Assembly: GCF_030503435.1 (NCBI RefSeq)
Contig: NZ_JAUKPO010000004.1
Span: 124,001-188,000, forward strand
Direction: 5' to 3'
Length of the DNA stretch: 64,000 nt
Source of the DNA: Rhodocytophaga aerolata
GTDB lineage: Bacteria > Bacteroidota > Bacteroidia > Cytophagales > 172606-1
The number at the start of each line of letters is the position of its first letter. Positions within the stretch are counted from its first letter, which is position 1. The translations under genes were made by a program, and so were the position numbers. This document shows positions 1 to 9,220 of the stretch, piece by piece. Below the pieces are notes generated by a model. That model ran no database searches. It was not told where the DNA came from and worked only from the letters and a program-made list of their open reading frames with translations.

Positions 1-63
1 TGTAGCCATTTAACTACGCAAATTTTTCTTGTGTTTTTATTTCAGTTCTACCAGTATACCTAG

Positions 64-690
64 TTAATAGGAAAGCCCAGAAGTTTTCTTCAGATATTCG
101 TCTGTTGAAAGTTGTGTCAGCATGAATAGAGCCACATCAGCACGGGAAATCTTTAACTGCAGCGTTTTATCAGTAGCTGAAAAGCCATGCCGGTAGTGGC
201 CGGTAGCCTTGCCATCAGTAAAAGCAGCTGGCCGTACGATGGTCCAGTCCAGGGAAGATCTGGTAATGTATTTTTCCTGTAGCTCATGATCCAGGTAGGC
301 TTGTTTCAACAACCATCCGAACATCAGGTGTTTCCAGAAAAAGGTAAGATTGCTTCTACTATCTCCAGCGCCAAGCGTAGTCTGGCAGATCAACCGTTTA
401 ATGCCCTTTTTTTCCATGGCGCGAATAATGTTGTGGGTTCCTTGCGAACGCACTATGCCTTTCCGGCCATTGCCTAAAGCACAAAATACGGCGTCCTGAC
501 CTGAGATGGCACGTTCTACATCGGCACTGTTGAGTACGTCCCCCTCAAAGAAGTGCAAGTGCGGATGAGTGAATTCTTGCAGTTTGGTTTTGTCTCTACC
601 AAATGCAGTGACTGAATGTCCCAGAGAAAGAGCTTGTAAGACGAGTTGTTTGCCGATGGTGCCTGAGGCTCCAAAAATGATAAGTTTCAT
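64..690 (-). CDS. NAD(P)-binding atypical short-chain reductase (NmrA/NAD(P)H-binding type)
   Basis: A 208-aa protein beginning with a Rossmann-fold dinucleotide motif, GASGTIG at residues 7-13, followed by a basic residue after beta2 (GRDKTK) that usually favours NADP(H). The stretch DWTIVRPAAFTDG near residue 150 is typical of the atypical SDR / NAD(P)H-binding family (PF13460-like). No classical Tyr-x-x-x-Lys catalytic pair is evident, so it may be a reductase acting on flavin-like or quinone substrates, or a redox sensor; the substrate cannot be read from sequence. It lies 77 bp downstream of the AraC gene at 768-1589 in the same orientation, so the two may be co-transcribed and the regulator may control it. 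The function class is confident; the substrate is unknown. Confidence 0.85.
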   Translation of the reverse strand: MKLIIFGASGTIGKQLVLQALSLGHSVTAFGRDKTKLQEFTHPHLHFFEGDVLNSADVERAISGQDAVFCALGNGRKGIVRSQGTHNIIRAMEKKGIKRLICQTTLGAGDSRSNLTFFWKHLMFGWLLKQAYLDHELQEKYITRSSLDWTIVRPAAFTDGKATGHYRHGFSATDKTLQLKISRADVALFMLTQLSTDEYLKKTSGLSY

Positions 691-767
691 AGGTGAGCTT
701 TTTCTATCAAAAATAAGCTCTCAAAAAACCTATGTATAGAACCATTCCGACAATTACGGATGCTTGC

Positions 768-1589
768 TTACCAGTTCTCCCTGGCCATCTGATATTGCAA
801 CTGGTATTGGGCAGGCGTTAAGCCGGTGAATTCCTTGAATGTCCTTCCCATATGCGACTGGTCGGCAAATCCGTTATCATAGGCAATAGCTGTCAGGGTG
901 AATGGCTTGCCAGACCGCAACTGGGTGATGGCTGCCTGGAACCTGCATATTCTTGAAAAGAGGCTGGGAGTTATGCCCACATGCGCCAGAAATTTACGTT
1001 CAAACGTCCGCTCGGTTAAATTTACTTCCTCATATAATGTTTGCAGCGGTATATTCCCTTTTGTGCGCAGCAGAAGGTCAGTGGCATAGTGCAAGTCTTT
1101 TTCAGGTATTTTTGCCTGCTGATGTATCCGTTCAGTAAGTAAGCCACCTAGCAACGCCTTCTGCTCTTCAGTAGATCTACAATCGGCTATTTGTTCTTTA
1201 AGCGATGCAAAGCCTTTCATTTTTAGCAGGTCTACATCCAGGCAGGTATCCGCTAACAGACTTGCATCTATCCCAAACAATGATTTTAACACATGCGGAT
1301 AGAGATAGATAATCATGATTTTACAACCTGTGTAGGCCGTTATGTCAATAGGCTTTACGGTTTGCCCATACACAAATACTTCTGGTAATTTCTTTTCATC
1401 CCCATTCAGGTACAGCGTATCATCTGCCAAGCTGATGACTATTCCAGGCAAGCCATCGGCAAAGAATGGCAAGCGTTGCATAGGGCTTTGAGGCGTACCG
1501 GATTCTACCACCAACATACTTTTGATATAGCCTTGCAACAGTGCCTGTTGTTTGTTTGATTGATACTTGCTTGCCAGGTAATTGACCAT
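768..1589 (-). CDS. AraC-family transcriptional regulator
   Basis: 273 aa. The C-terminal ~100 residues form the double helix-turn-helix of AraC proteins: the first HTH spans LYEEVNLTERTFERKF and the second contains AIAYDNGFADQSHMGRTFKEF followed by the hallmark TGLTPAQY. The N-terminal ~160 residues look like the small beta-rich sensor domain (DUF6597-type) common in Bacteroidota AraC regulators. It is upstream of and co-directional with the NAD(P)-binding reductase at 64-690, its likeliest target. The effector is not visible. Confidence 0.9.
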   Translation of the reverse strand: MVNYLASKYQSNKQQALLQGYIKSMLVVESGTPQSPMQRLPFFADGLPGIVISLADDTLYLNGDEKKLPEVFVYGQTVKPIDITAYTGCKIMIIYLYPHVLKSLFGIDASLLADTCLDVDLLKMKGFASLKEQIADCRSTEEQKALLGGLLTERIHQQAKIPEKDLHYATDLLLRTKGNIPLQTLYEEVNLTERTFERKFLAHVGITPSLFSRICRFQAAITQLRSGKPFTLTAIAYDNGFADQSHMGRTFKEFTGLTPAQYQLQYQMARENW

Positions 1590-2106
1590 GTTTAGAGAAA
1601 TTTGTGCTTTGTTGCTGAGCAGACTCTAGGTTACCCCTACCCTTTTATATTTATAGTTTGGATACAACCTAATCGTATGTAATGCAAAATAATCTTTTTG
1701 CCATATACGTAACTAGAATAAAACCGACATTTCTGACTAAGGACTATTATTGTTTTCGGGTATGTATAGGCTATTATACCTGAAGTTATTTGTAAGAAAT
1801 TACGTTTGAATACAAGATACACGTTCTGAGAGAAAAATTTAATTAATTCGTGTAAAAAGGCAGCGTATTACGAAGTCAGAAAGTAAACGAACCGGGAAGT
1901 TTTAATACCATTTCATCTTTGACTAGTTGCAGGGTGTTGGCCTCATCCCTCCTGTTCGGATAGTGTTCCATACCGTACAATCACTGTCTAAAAGTGTAAC
2001 ACTCATCTTATATATTTTATCTATTAACATATTATAAAATATTGAATATCAAATAGTTATTCTTATGGCATTTTATTTGTACGACAAAATATAAACTAAT
2101 ATATAT
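1590..2106. other. Intergenic region between divergent AraC and PadR genes
   Basis: AT-rich spacer of about 520 bp between divergent genes. It must hold promoters for both directions. The last 100 bp before the PadR start are dominated by A/T, and I see no convincing inverted repeat or RNA structure. A minus-strand reading frame at 1637-1822 has no protein-like features and is treated as noise. Confidence 0.5.
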
Positions 2107-2445
2107 ATGCGCAGAACGTACTTAGGAGAATTTGAAGAAGTAGTTTTGTTAATGGTCGCTATTCTGGATGGGGAAGCTTATGGAGTTACCGTTAGCCAGG
2201 AACTGGAAACACAAACCGGCAGGCAAGTAACCTTTGGCACGGTCCATAATACCCTGATCCGGCTGGAGGAGAAAGGTTTTGTTAATTCGAACCTGGGCGG
2301 AGCTACGGCAGAAAGAGGCGGCAGGCGCAAGCGGCTATTTACCCTCACCCCTGCCGGAAGCAGGGCCATATTCGATATACAACAGCTACGGCAGCAGCTC
2401 TGGCAGCAAGTACCTCCACATACCATCAAATTAGCAGGCATATGA
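2107..2445 (+). CDS. PadR-family transcriptional regulator
   Basis: 112 aa, the size of short PadR repressors. The winged helix is visible: GEFEEVVLLMVAILDGEAYG (helix 1 and turn), then VTFGTVHNTLIRLEEKGFV (recognition helix), then a wing with RGGRRKRLFTLTPAG. Its stop codon overlaps the start of the FtsX-type permease by 4 bp (ATGA at 2442-2445), so the pair is translationally coupled. PadR genes fused this way to prefix-domain permeases are a recurring Bacteroidota arrangement; the regulator probably controls its own operon in response to an exported compound or envelope stress (inference). Confidence 0.92.
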   Translation: MRRTYLGEFEEVVLLMVAILDGEAYGVTVSQELETQTGRQVTFGTVHNTLIRLEEKGFVNSNLGGATAERGGRRKRLFTLTPAGSRAIFDIQQLRQQLWQQVPPHTIKLAGI

Positions 2446-5120
2446 CTTCTCCAGGCAAACCCTTACCTCAGCCACCAAAGTGGGCAGGAAAAATGCTCCA
2501 ATTCTTGCACCCTTCTGCTACTCTGGAAGAAGTAGAAGGAGACCTGGCAGAGCTATATGCTTACTGGTATAGGCAGTATGGCAAGCAAAAAGCAACCATC
2601 CGTTATATTCTGGCAGTGTTCTCCGTGCTGCCTCCTTTTGTCCGGCGGCGCAGACCCAACCATTCCTATTCTCAACCTCTACTCCTTTCACCTGCTATGA
2701 TTCGCAATTACCTGACTATTGCCTGGCGGAATCTCTTACACCAGAAAGCCTACTCTTTCATCAACATTATGGGTCTGGCGGTGGGCATGACCGTTGTTAT
2801 GCTGATTGGCTTATGGATCTACGATGAATTGTCATACAATACCTACCACCAACATTACCCAGATATAGCTCAGGTTTGGGGTGGCGGCACAGATCCGCAA
2901 AATTCCACTATTGAAGGTTCGTATGCCCTGCAATATCCCGTTGGACCCACCCTGAAGGATAACTATGCGCAGTATTTCAAACATGTATCCATGGCCTTTG
3001 GTATCGGGGAGTGTACGGTTTCCACAGGAGATAAAAAATTCAGTAAGAGAGGACAGTTTATAGAAGAAAATGCCCTGGATATGCTTTCGTTACGTATGCT
3101 GCAGGGCAATTATCAAAGTCTGCATGACCCTCATTCGGTGATACTTTCACAATCTACAGCTGAGACCATTTTTGGCAAGGAAGATCCCATGGGCAAGCGA
3201 TTACGCATAGATAACCTCCTGGAAGTTACGGTAACAGGCATCTATGAGGATATACCCAGGAATAACCATTTCAGCGACATTCACCTTTTCTTGCCCTGGC
3301 CTCTGCTTGTTTCGTACCGGGAGTGGATGAAAGAAGGTGCTACTGACTGGGACAACCGGACAGTGAATGTGTATGTACAACTACAACCTAATACGCCCAT
3401 AGAAACAGCCAATGCAGCTATCAAAGACTTATATTCCCAATACGTACCCAAAGATTTTTTCACCACGATAGAAAAGAATAAGCCCTTTGTGCAACTCATT
3501 CCTATGAGCAGCTGGCATTTATATTCCGAGTTTGAAAATGGAAAACCTGCCGGAGGACGTATTACCTATGTATGGCTGTTTGGCATCGTTGGAAGTTTTG
3601 TTTTGCTGCTGGCGTGTATCAACTTTATCAACTTAAGTACGGCCCGTGCTTCTACCCGTGCCCGGGAAGTAGGCGTCCGCAAAGCAATTGGCTCCGGGAA
3701 AGGACAGTTAATCGTGCAATTCTTAAGTGAATCGTATTTGGTAGTGCTCCTGGCTTTCTCGGTGGCGGTAGTGCTGCTTCTGCTCGTACAAAATCCGTTT
3801 AATGAACTAGCAGATAAGGATATTGCTTTACCTTTTGGTCAGCCTCTTTTCTGGGCATGTATGCTTCCGTTTCTTCTGCTGACAGGTTGTATGGCTGGGT
3901 TATATCCTGCCTTTTATCTGTCTTCTTTTCAGCCAGTGAAGGTATTAAAAGGGGTAATACAGCACGGACGTACGGCTGCCTTGCCTCGTAAAGTAATGGT
4001 AGTTGTTCAGTTTACCGTGTCTGTCATGTTAATAATGGGTACGCTGGTGGTATATCAGCAAATCGAGTATGCCCGCAATAGGCCTATTGGGTATGACAGG
4101 CAAAGTTTACTTACCCTAGATATGAGTGATCCTGGCTACAAAAGTAAACAGGAAGTCCTGCGGAACGAACTGCTCCGGAGCGGCGTAGTAGCCTCAGTAG
4201 CCACTTCTTCCTCTCCCTTGACAGAAGTATGGAATGTAACCGGCGGATATGAATGGCAAGGTAAAGATCCCGATCTGGATGCCTCCTTGGTCAGATGTAA
4301 TGTAAGTCCTGACTATGGAAAAACAGTAGGTTGGGAACTAGTGGCCGGACGTGATTTTTCTACAGCCTTAGCCACTGACTCAACCGATGCCATCATCATA
4401 AATCAGGCAGCGGTCCAGTACATGGGTTTACAGAATCCGGTCGGGCAAAAACTTACGGATGTGGATGAATTTGGTACGCCCAAATGGACCAGAACCATCA
4501 TTGGTGTAGTAAAAGATATAGTAATGGAATCTCCCTATGAGCCAGTTCAGCCGGCTATATACTTTACGAATGAAGATGCCTACGCGCTGCTCCATATTAA
4601 AATTAATCCGGCAGTAAGTGCCAGCGAGGCTTTGCCTAAAATAGAAGCGGTCTTTAAAAACATTGTTCCCTCTGCCCTTTTCAACTATACGTTTGTAGAC
4701 GAAGCATATGCCCATAAATTTAGCCAGGAGGCACGCATTGGTACACTGGCAGGTGTCTTTTCCCTGCTTGCCATATTTATTTCCTGCCTGGGATTATTTG
4801 GCTTAGCCTCTTTTGTGGCCGAGCAGCGTACCAAAGAAATTGGTATCAGAAAAGTACTGGGAGCCAGCGTATATACACTTTGGCATATGCAAACAAAAGA
4901 GTTTGTTACCCTGGTGATTCTTGCCTGTATACTAGCCATCCCTATCAGTTATGGGATAATGCATACATGGTTAGCCAGCTATGCCTATCATACAGAAATT
5001 TCACTTTGGATTATATTTTTAACCTGTATTGGAGCTTTACTACTCACACTTCTGACCGTGAGTTACCAGGCAGTAAAATCTGCCTTAATGAATCCGGTAA
5101 AATCTTTACGGAACGAGTAA
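2442..5120 (+). CDS. FtsX-type ABC transporter permease with N-terminal prefix domain
   Basis: 892 aa. Residues 1-80 carry the cytoplasmic permease-prefix segment (PPKWAGKMLQFLHP ... EVEGDLAELYAYWYRQYG). The rest is a duplicated MacB-PCD/FtsX architecture: a first membrane helix near residue 105, a large periplasmic domain to about 380, three to four helices to about 545, a second periplasmic domain, and three helices at about 770-880. The conserved cytoplasmic loop is present twice (ASTRAREVGVRKAIG and AEQRTKEIGIRKVLG), matching the two halves. No ATPase gene is adjacent, so the partner would be encoded elsewhere. Such permeases act in MacB-like efflux or mechanotransmission rather than import. 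It overlaps the PadR gene by 4 bp. Substrate unknown. Confidence 0.9.
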   Translation: MTSPGKPLPQPPKWAGKMLQFLHPSATLEEVEGDLAELYAYWYRQYGKQKATIRYILAVFSVLPPFVRRRRPNHSYSQPLLLSPAMIRNYLTIAWRNLLHQKAYSFINIMGLAVGMTVVMLIGLWIYDELSYNTYHQHYPDIAQVWGGGTDPQNSTIEGSYALQYPVGPTLKDNYAQYFKHVSMAFGIGECTVSTGDKKFSKRGQFIEENALDMLSLRMLQGNYQSLHDPHSVILSQSTAETIFGKEDPMGKRLRIDNLLEVTVTGIYEDIPRNNHFSDIHLFLPWPLLVSYREWMKEGATDWDNRTVNVYVQLQPNTPIETANAAIKDLYSQYVPKDFFTTIEKNKPFVQLIPMSSWHLYSEFENGKPAGGRITYVWLFGIVGSFVLLLACINFINLSTARASTRAREVGVRKAIGSGKGQLIVQFLSESYLVVLLAFSVAVVLLLLVQNPFNELADKDIALPFGQPLFWACMLPFLLLTGCMAGLYPAFYLSSFQPVKVLKGVIQHGRTAALPRKVMVVVQFTVSVMLIMGTLVVYQQIEYARNRPIGYDRQSLLTLDMSDPGYKSKQEVLRNELLRSGVVASVATSSSPLTEVWNVTGGYEWQGKDPDLDASLVRCNVSPDYGKTVGWELVAGRDFSTALATDSTDAIIINQAAVQYMGLQNPVGQKLTDVDEFGTPKWTRTIIGVVKDIVMESPYEPVQPAIYFTNEDAYALLHIKINPAVSASEALPKIEAVFKNIVPSALFNYTFVDEAYAHKFSQEARIGTLAGVFSLLAIFISCLGLFGLASFVAEQRTKEIGIRKVLGASVYTLWHMQTKEFVTLVILACILAIPISYGIMHTWLASYAYHTEISLWIIFLTCIGALLLTLLTVSYQAVKSALMNPVKSLRNE

Positions 5121-5193
5121 ACCGATATCCTAGCAGACTTAGCGTTAGGGAATGAGAAAATATCATTGGGTTTATTAAAGTCATGGTTCACCC

Positions 5194-6054
5194 CTATTTA
5201 GATTCTACATGATTAGATTCTAACTCAAGGTTAATCTGCTTTATTACCGAATCAATCTCCATGGCTTGATCCACCATTTTTTCAATAAAAAAGGCTGGGT
5301 CCGTGTCTGGTTCAAGTTTATAGATGGAGGCAAGTCCAAGCAGCCGTGCTACCGGACCTCTTAACTGATGGGCATTGGTATAGCTGTACTTAATCAATAT
5401 TTCGTTTTGAAGCTGAATCTTTGCTGTCCGTTCATTTACTATTTTTTCCAGATCTCTGTTCAATGCGCTAAGATTGTTTTGAATTTGCAGTAGCTCTTCG
5501 TTTTGGGCTTCAATTTCTTTTGCCTTCTCCTTAAGTTGGCTATTGGTGTCTCTCAAATGCTGGTGGATTCTATCGTAGCTTGCTTTCAATACTCCGCTTG
5601 CATAGGTAAGAATGAAATATAACACAGAGTACGTTATGCCTGCCGTAAGGGCATCTTGTATATGATGGAGAAATAGGGTGTTGATAATTATAAAGGTGAT
5701 TCCGTGCATTATCCACATGATTCGCCCTTTTAACATGATAGAAAAAATAAAACCTACAATGAGCACAACCGCTAAGGTGGTGGTGGTATTTGGTATTGTT
5801 AAACGTTGGTAACTCATAGCTGCCAAAACAACCGAAGTCACCGTTAATACGGCTACCGTAGGATAGTTACGCCTGAGTATGTATGCAACAATGCATGCAG
5901 CTAATATGGCAATGGAAATATAAATAGACAAGATATCTTCAGGAAATAGCAGCACATTAGACATAAGCACTAAAAACACGCCTGCTATTGAAATTATCAA
6001 TATGGTGTTGAGGAAAAATTTCTCAATGTTTTTTATCTCCATTTTATTGATCAT
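5194..6054 (-). CDS. Membrane histidine-kinase-like protein lacking an ATPase domain
   Basis: 286 aa. Five to six hydrophobic segments occupy roughly residues 10-150, followed by a long predicted coiled coil (SQLKEKAKEIEAQNEELLQI and onward, about 165-215) and a DHp-like dimerisation helix with an H-box, NAHQLRGPVARLLGL, with the candidate phospho-accepting His at about residue 229. The protein stops about 57 residues after that His, before any N, G1, F or G2 box, so there is no catalytic ATPase domain. Either it is phosphorylated in trans by another kinase, serves as a dimerising scaffold, or is a C-terminally truncated kinase. No frameshifted ATPase domain is apparent downstream. No response regulator adjoins it. 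Confidence 0.75.
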   Translation of the reverse strand: MINKMEIKNIEKFFLNTILIISIAGVFLVLMSNVLLFPEDILSIYISIAILAACIVAYILRRNYPTVAVLTVTSVVLAAMSYQRLTIPNTTTTLAVVLIVGFIFSIMLKGRIMWIMHGITFIIINTLFLHHIQDALTAGITYSVLYFILTYASGVLKASYDRIHQHLRDTNSQLKEKAKEIEAQNEELLQIQNNLSALNRDLEKIVNERTAKIQLQNEILIKYSYTNAHQLRGPVARLLGLASIYKLEPDTDPAFFIEKMVDQAMEIDSVIKQINLELESNHVESK

Positions 6055-6263
6055 TCGTATTCTGTCGGTTGTGAAATTACTAAAATTTGCAGGGTGAAAT
6101 TAATCTGTTGCGTGCTCTCTGGGACCCAATTACTGTGTTGAAAATTCAATTGTCCGGGAAGTTATCTGGCTTTCGGCTAAGCTACTGTGCACTGACCTAT
6201 GCCTTGTTCTATGCGGTGCCATTTAGCTGTGACACATTGGTTTACCAACTACCTTTGGCCTTA

Positions 6264-6785
6264 TCTGCTGTGTTTGCGTTTCTTTATCATAACAACCGTG
6301 AAATCATCTCCCCGCAAAATTTCAAACTTTTTTACTGTCTCCTGAAAGCTTTCCTCCAGATGCTGCTGCAAGCTAAGTCCGGCCATCGTTTGTGTGTAAA
6401 TAGATTTTCTAGCGTCATAAAACCCATCGGTTGCTAATATAATAATTTCTTCTTCTCTCAAAGGCTTTTCTGTTACCGATATTTGTAGATTACTCATCCC
6501 TATCACTTTACTGAGCATATATTTATCTATTATCCGTACCCCTCCATGCATGAGTACCCTCTCTTTAAACATAATTGCATCATCTTTGGTGAGCAACTGC
6601 AACTGGCCTTGATAAGAACTATATATCCGGGAATCGCCTATATTAGCCAGATAACAGCAAGCCTGCCCTATAGGCCAAACGAATATCGAAAGTGTGGATG
6701 CCATTTTATGGCAAGCTCCTTCTACCTGCAAGATGAAAGAATTAGCTTGTTGAATGCTCTTTTCTACCCGCTTGCTTACCTGTTT
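6264..6785 (-). pseudogene. Decayed PP2C-type protein phosphatase (N-terminus missing)
   Basis: The reading frame encodes the C-terminal two thirds of a PP2C phosphatase: KMASTLS, then YLANIGDSRIY (the GDSR motif), ILATDGFYDAR (the conserved DG with a metal-binding Asp) and GDDFTVVMI (the terminal D-D/N metal motif). The frame is open only back to an in-frame TGA at 6786-6788 (minus strand), has no ATG, and its only near start is a TTG at 6731. The N-terminal region with the first metal-binding Asp and the DGMGG-type motif is absent upstream in all frames I inspected. I therefore read it as a 5'-truncated remnant. A trimmed, catalytically altered protein starting at TTG cannot be excluded. 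Confidence 0.7.
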
Positions 6786-6916
6786 TCACCTTGATTCTGT
6801 TTAAAAAAGTCGTATATCTTTTCGCAGGCTGTTCGGGAAGCCAACCAGTCACACGGTTGTAAGCCTGTTATTTAAAATGGGCCGCTGTCCGTTTAAAGTC
6901 GATGTTAGCCAACGTT

Positions 6917-7486
6917 TCATTCTTTTATGTTTATATCGAAACGTCCTTCTCTGATAATAATGGAATCTTTTTTATTTGTGTGATGGTATAGGACTCCTTC
7001 AAATCTTCCCGAGACTATGTCTGCGATAGTATCAATCTTAGTTATATATAAGTTGAAAGGTGTTTTAGTCGAGTCAATCAGATAGTAATGATTGACGTTT
7101 CTTGTTTCATCACTAAAAGATACTCTATCATCAGGCCTTGTGCCATCTATCAAATACACACCTGTGCCTTTAATATTGTCAAGCGATATATCGAAATGCT
7201 GCGATACAGCGAGTTTTCTGTCGCGTCTTATCAACTGCAACGCTGTCAACAAAAGTGTTTTTCCCTCTTTGTAAGTATAAAAACTACTTTCTATGCTTTC
7301 CTGACAGCCGCCGATAAATTTACAGTCTTTACCATAATTGACCCATACCTCATCATTCTTCAGAAAACCAACTGTATTCTTTCCTTCTTGCGTCTCGGGT
7401 GGCAAGGTAAATTCTAAATCCGGGTCATCCGGAAAGCATCCTGATAGCAATAACAGAAATATCCAGAGTATATACTTTGCGTTCAT
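6917..7486 (-). CDS. Hypothetical lipoprotein
   Basis: 189 aa with a lipoprotein signal peptide: short basic start, hydrophobic stretch IFLLLLSG and lipobox Cys at residue 17 (LLSGC). The mature part begins with an acidic linker (FPDDPDLEF), which in Bacteroidota often marks surface export. The remainder is mixed beta-strand and polar, with the tail FDINIKE. I do not recognise a domain. It is flanked by the PP2C remnant and another small unknown gene on the same strand, without clear operon spacing. Confidence 0.7.
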   Translation of the reverse strand: MNAKYILWIFLLLLSGCFPDDPDLEFTLPPETQEGKNTVGFLKNDEVWVNYGKDCKFIGGCQESIESSFYTYKEGKTLLLTALQLIRRDRKLAVSQHFDISLDNIKGTGVYLIDGTRPDDRVSFSDETRNVNHYYLIDSTKTPFNLYITKIDTIADIVSGRFEGVLYHHTNKKDSIIIREGRFDINIKE

Positions 7487-7532
7487 AACATTATATGATG
7501 GCTGACATGAACCTAACCCATACCTAAGCTTT

Positions 7533-7925
7533 TTATGCTTCTACAGATAATCTCTTTTCGTCGAATATTTTCTTTAGCTGCTGCTTTAAATAAATATATT
7601 TTTCATTAGTAAGAGCAAAGCCAATGGTTATTCTTGACACTTCCAACTTTTTTTGCCCTAGTTCATCTAATTCAATGTTTATCTGATGAGGGCTAAGGCT
7701 AAGCTTTTTAATGCCACCATAGGTACTATACCCCTGATCATCCCTTTCTATATAGTAGGTATCTATATTTGATGCAATATTCTGTCGGTCATCCTCATTC
7801 GTACATTGAATCAGAAAGTAGTGATTTACCTCTATACGTTCTTGCAAATCAGCAAAAACATTAACTAAAACCCCATTTTCATTGTACTCAGCTGAAACGG
7901 CATCTGCATGAAATTGTAGCATCAT
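7533..7925 (-). CDS. Hypothetical protein
   Basis: 130 aa, hydrophilic, alternating strand-like segments (NENGVLVNVFADLQERIEVNHYF, KKLSLSPHQINIELDELGQKK) and a helical C-terminus. No signal peptide or membrane segment. I do not recognise the family. It sits 46 bp upstream of the lipoprotein gene in the same orientation, so the two could be co-expressed. Confidence 0.6.
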   Translation of the reverse strand: MMLQFHADAVSAEYNENGVLVNVFADLQERIEVNHYFLIQCTNEDDRQNIASNIDTYYIERDDQGYSTYGGIKKLSLSPHQINIELDELGQKKLEVSRITIGFALTNEKYIYLKQQLKKIFDEKRLSVEA

Positions 7926-8045
7926 GTAAATTTTCTTCGATAGCGATAATTCAAAGGCAACCGGAGACCGGTCCCGTAGTGGTAAGGCTTTCCGGTTGGA
8001 AGGGATCGATTAACGGATTGCCTGGTGGTAGGCCAGGTACTTCTG

Positions 8046-8402
8046 TTACCTTAGGTTTTTGTGTTTCTCACCCCATTTTTCAAGTTGTTTGATAACAGGT
8101 TCCAGTTCGTAGCCAATTGGGGTCAATTCGTATTCTACCCGTGGCGGAACTTCTGCATAAACCGTTCGTTTCACAATTTTTTTTGCTTCTAACTTTCGCA
8201 ACTGCAACGTAAGCATTCTTTCGGTTATGTTGGGCAGAAGCCTTTTCAATTCTCCAAATCTAAGTTTTCCCTTCATTAACCAGGAACATATCACTAAAGC
8301 CCATTGGCCGCCGATTGTGTTGGCCGCATACACTTCTGGGCATTCCTCGGCTAATGCTTGCTTATTGGCAAAGTTTGTTGAGGTTTCCTTAACTGCTGAC
8401 AT
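8046..8402 (-). CDS. HxlR-family transcriptional regulator
   Basis: 118 aa, typical HxlR length. The hallmark segments are present: ECPEVYAANTIGGQWALVIC at about residue 19 (in many HxlR proteins the first Cys is the redox or aldehyde sensor), LRFGELKRLLPNITERMLTLQLRKLEAKKIV as the winged-helix core, and VEYELTPIGYELEPVI as the wing. It is transcribed divergently from the NAD(P)H-dependent oxidoreductase at 8503, a classic regulator/target arrangement in which the HxlR protein senses electrophiles or oxidants and controls the reductase (inference from family and layout). Confidence 0.92.
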   Translation of the reverse strand: MSAVKETSTNFANKQALAEECPEVYAANTIGGQWALVICSWLMKGKLRFGELKRLLPNITERMLTLQLRKLEAKKIVKRTVYAEVPPRVEYELTPIGYELEPVIKQLEKWGEKHKNLR

Positions 8403-8502
8403 TACTTACATTTTTTATAGTACCCTACAATGGGTTGCTAATGTACAAAACTTAGGTGATGCACTTTATTTTTGCCTCAGCAAATTTTTACATTTTGACC
8501 GC

Positions 8503-9033
8503 ATGAAAACACTAGTAATTGTTATCCATCCCGATATTAAAAGTTCGGCTGTAAATAAAAGATGGATTGAAGAACTGAATAAATACCCTGACAAGTATGT
8601 TGTTCATCCCTTGTATGAAGTGTATCCTGATGAAAGAATTGATGTGTTGGCAGAACAAAAACTACTTGAGCAATACAGCAAAATTGTATTTCAATTTCCT
8701 TTTTATTGGTTCAATTGTCCTCCCCTCTTTAAGAAATGGTTAGATGAAGTTTTGACTTATGGCTGGGCTTTTGGCAGTAAAAGTGGTTACAAAGTTTCGG
8801 GAAAGAAAATTGCTTTGGCGATTTCAGCAGGGGCCGATGAACATGAATACCGTTCATCTGAAAAATACAAATATACCTTAGCTGAGTTAACCAGGCCTTT
8901 CGAACTTACTTTTGAATATGTAAGAGCAGACTACCAACCACTTTTTGCTTACTATGGGATTGAATTAAATGCTTCGGGCGAATGGATTGAAAGAAGTATC
9001 CCTCTGTATCTGAATTTCTTAAATTCTTTATAA
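8503..9033 (+). CDS. NAD(P)H-dependent oxidoreductase, flavodoxin-like fold (MdaB/KefF type)
   Basis: I place the start at the ATG at 8503, giving 176 aa. An upstream extension of the open frame to 8227 overlaps the HxlR gene antisense and is not protein-like. The protein opens with MKTLVIVIHPDIKSSAVNKRW (beta1 and flavin phosphate loop), then KIVFQFPFYWFNCPPLFKKWLDEVLTYGWAFG, the diagnostic core of flavodoxin-fold quinone reductases of the Flavodoxin_2 family. It should reduce quinones or electrophiles using FMN/FAD. It is divergent from the HxlR regulator at 8046-8402, with about 100 bp between the two starts. Confidence 0.9.
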   Translation: MKTLVIVIHPDIKSSAVNKRWIEELNKYPDKYVVHPLYEVYPDERIDVLAEQKLLEQYSKIVFQFPFYWFNCPPLFKKWLDEVLTYGWAFGSKSGYKVSGKKIALAISAGADEHEYRSSEKYKYTLAELTRPFELTFEYVRADYQPLFAYYGIELNASGEWIERSIPLYLNFLNSL

Positions 9034-9220
9034 GAATCTGGTACCAGCATTTTTTCGGCGGTTAGTATGTCGCCTAACGTAATATGAACCTACGTATACA
9101 TTTGGATTCAGCTTAGGTTTGTGTAGCTGGGCCAAAGTTATCCTTTGCAGGATGTTACCTGCTAGCTTTATTATGTTACTGATTTAATCTTTAGATTTGA
9201 GTGTTTTTCGAGCAGTAAAG

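Noticed and set aside
1637-1822. Minus-strand frame of 61 codons
   Set aside because: Low-complexity AT-rich sequence with no protein-like features.
6087-6437. Plus-strand frame of 116 codons
   Set aside because: Overlaps the PP2C remnant antisense; coding motifs are clear on the minus strand only.
9034-9220. GTTAG ... GCCTAACG motif resembling an integron attC end
   Set aside because: A single imperfect pair with no integrase, no repeated attC sites and no cassette array around it.
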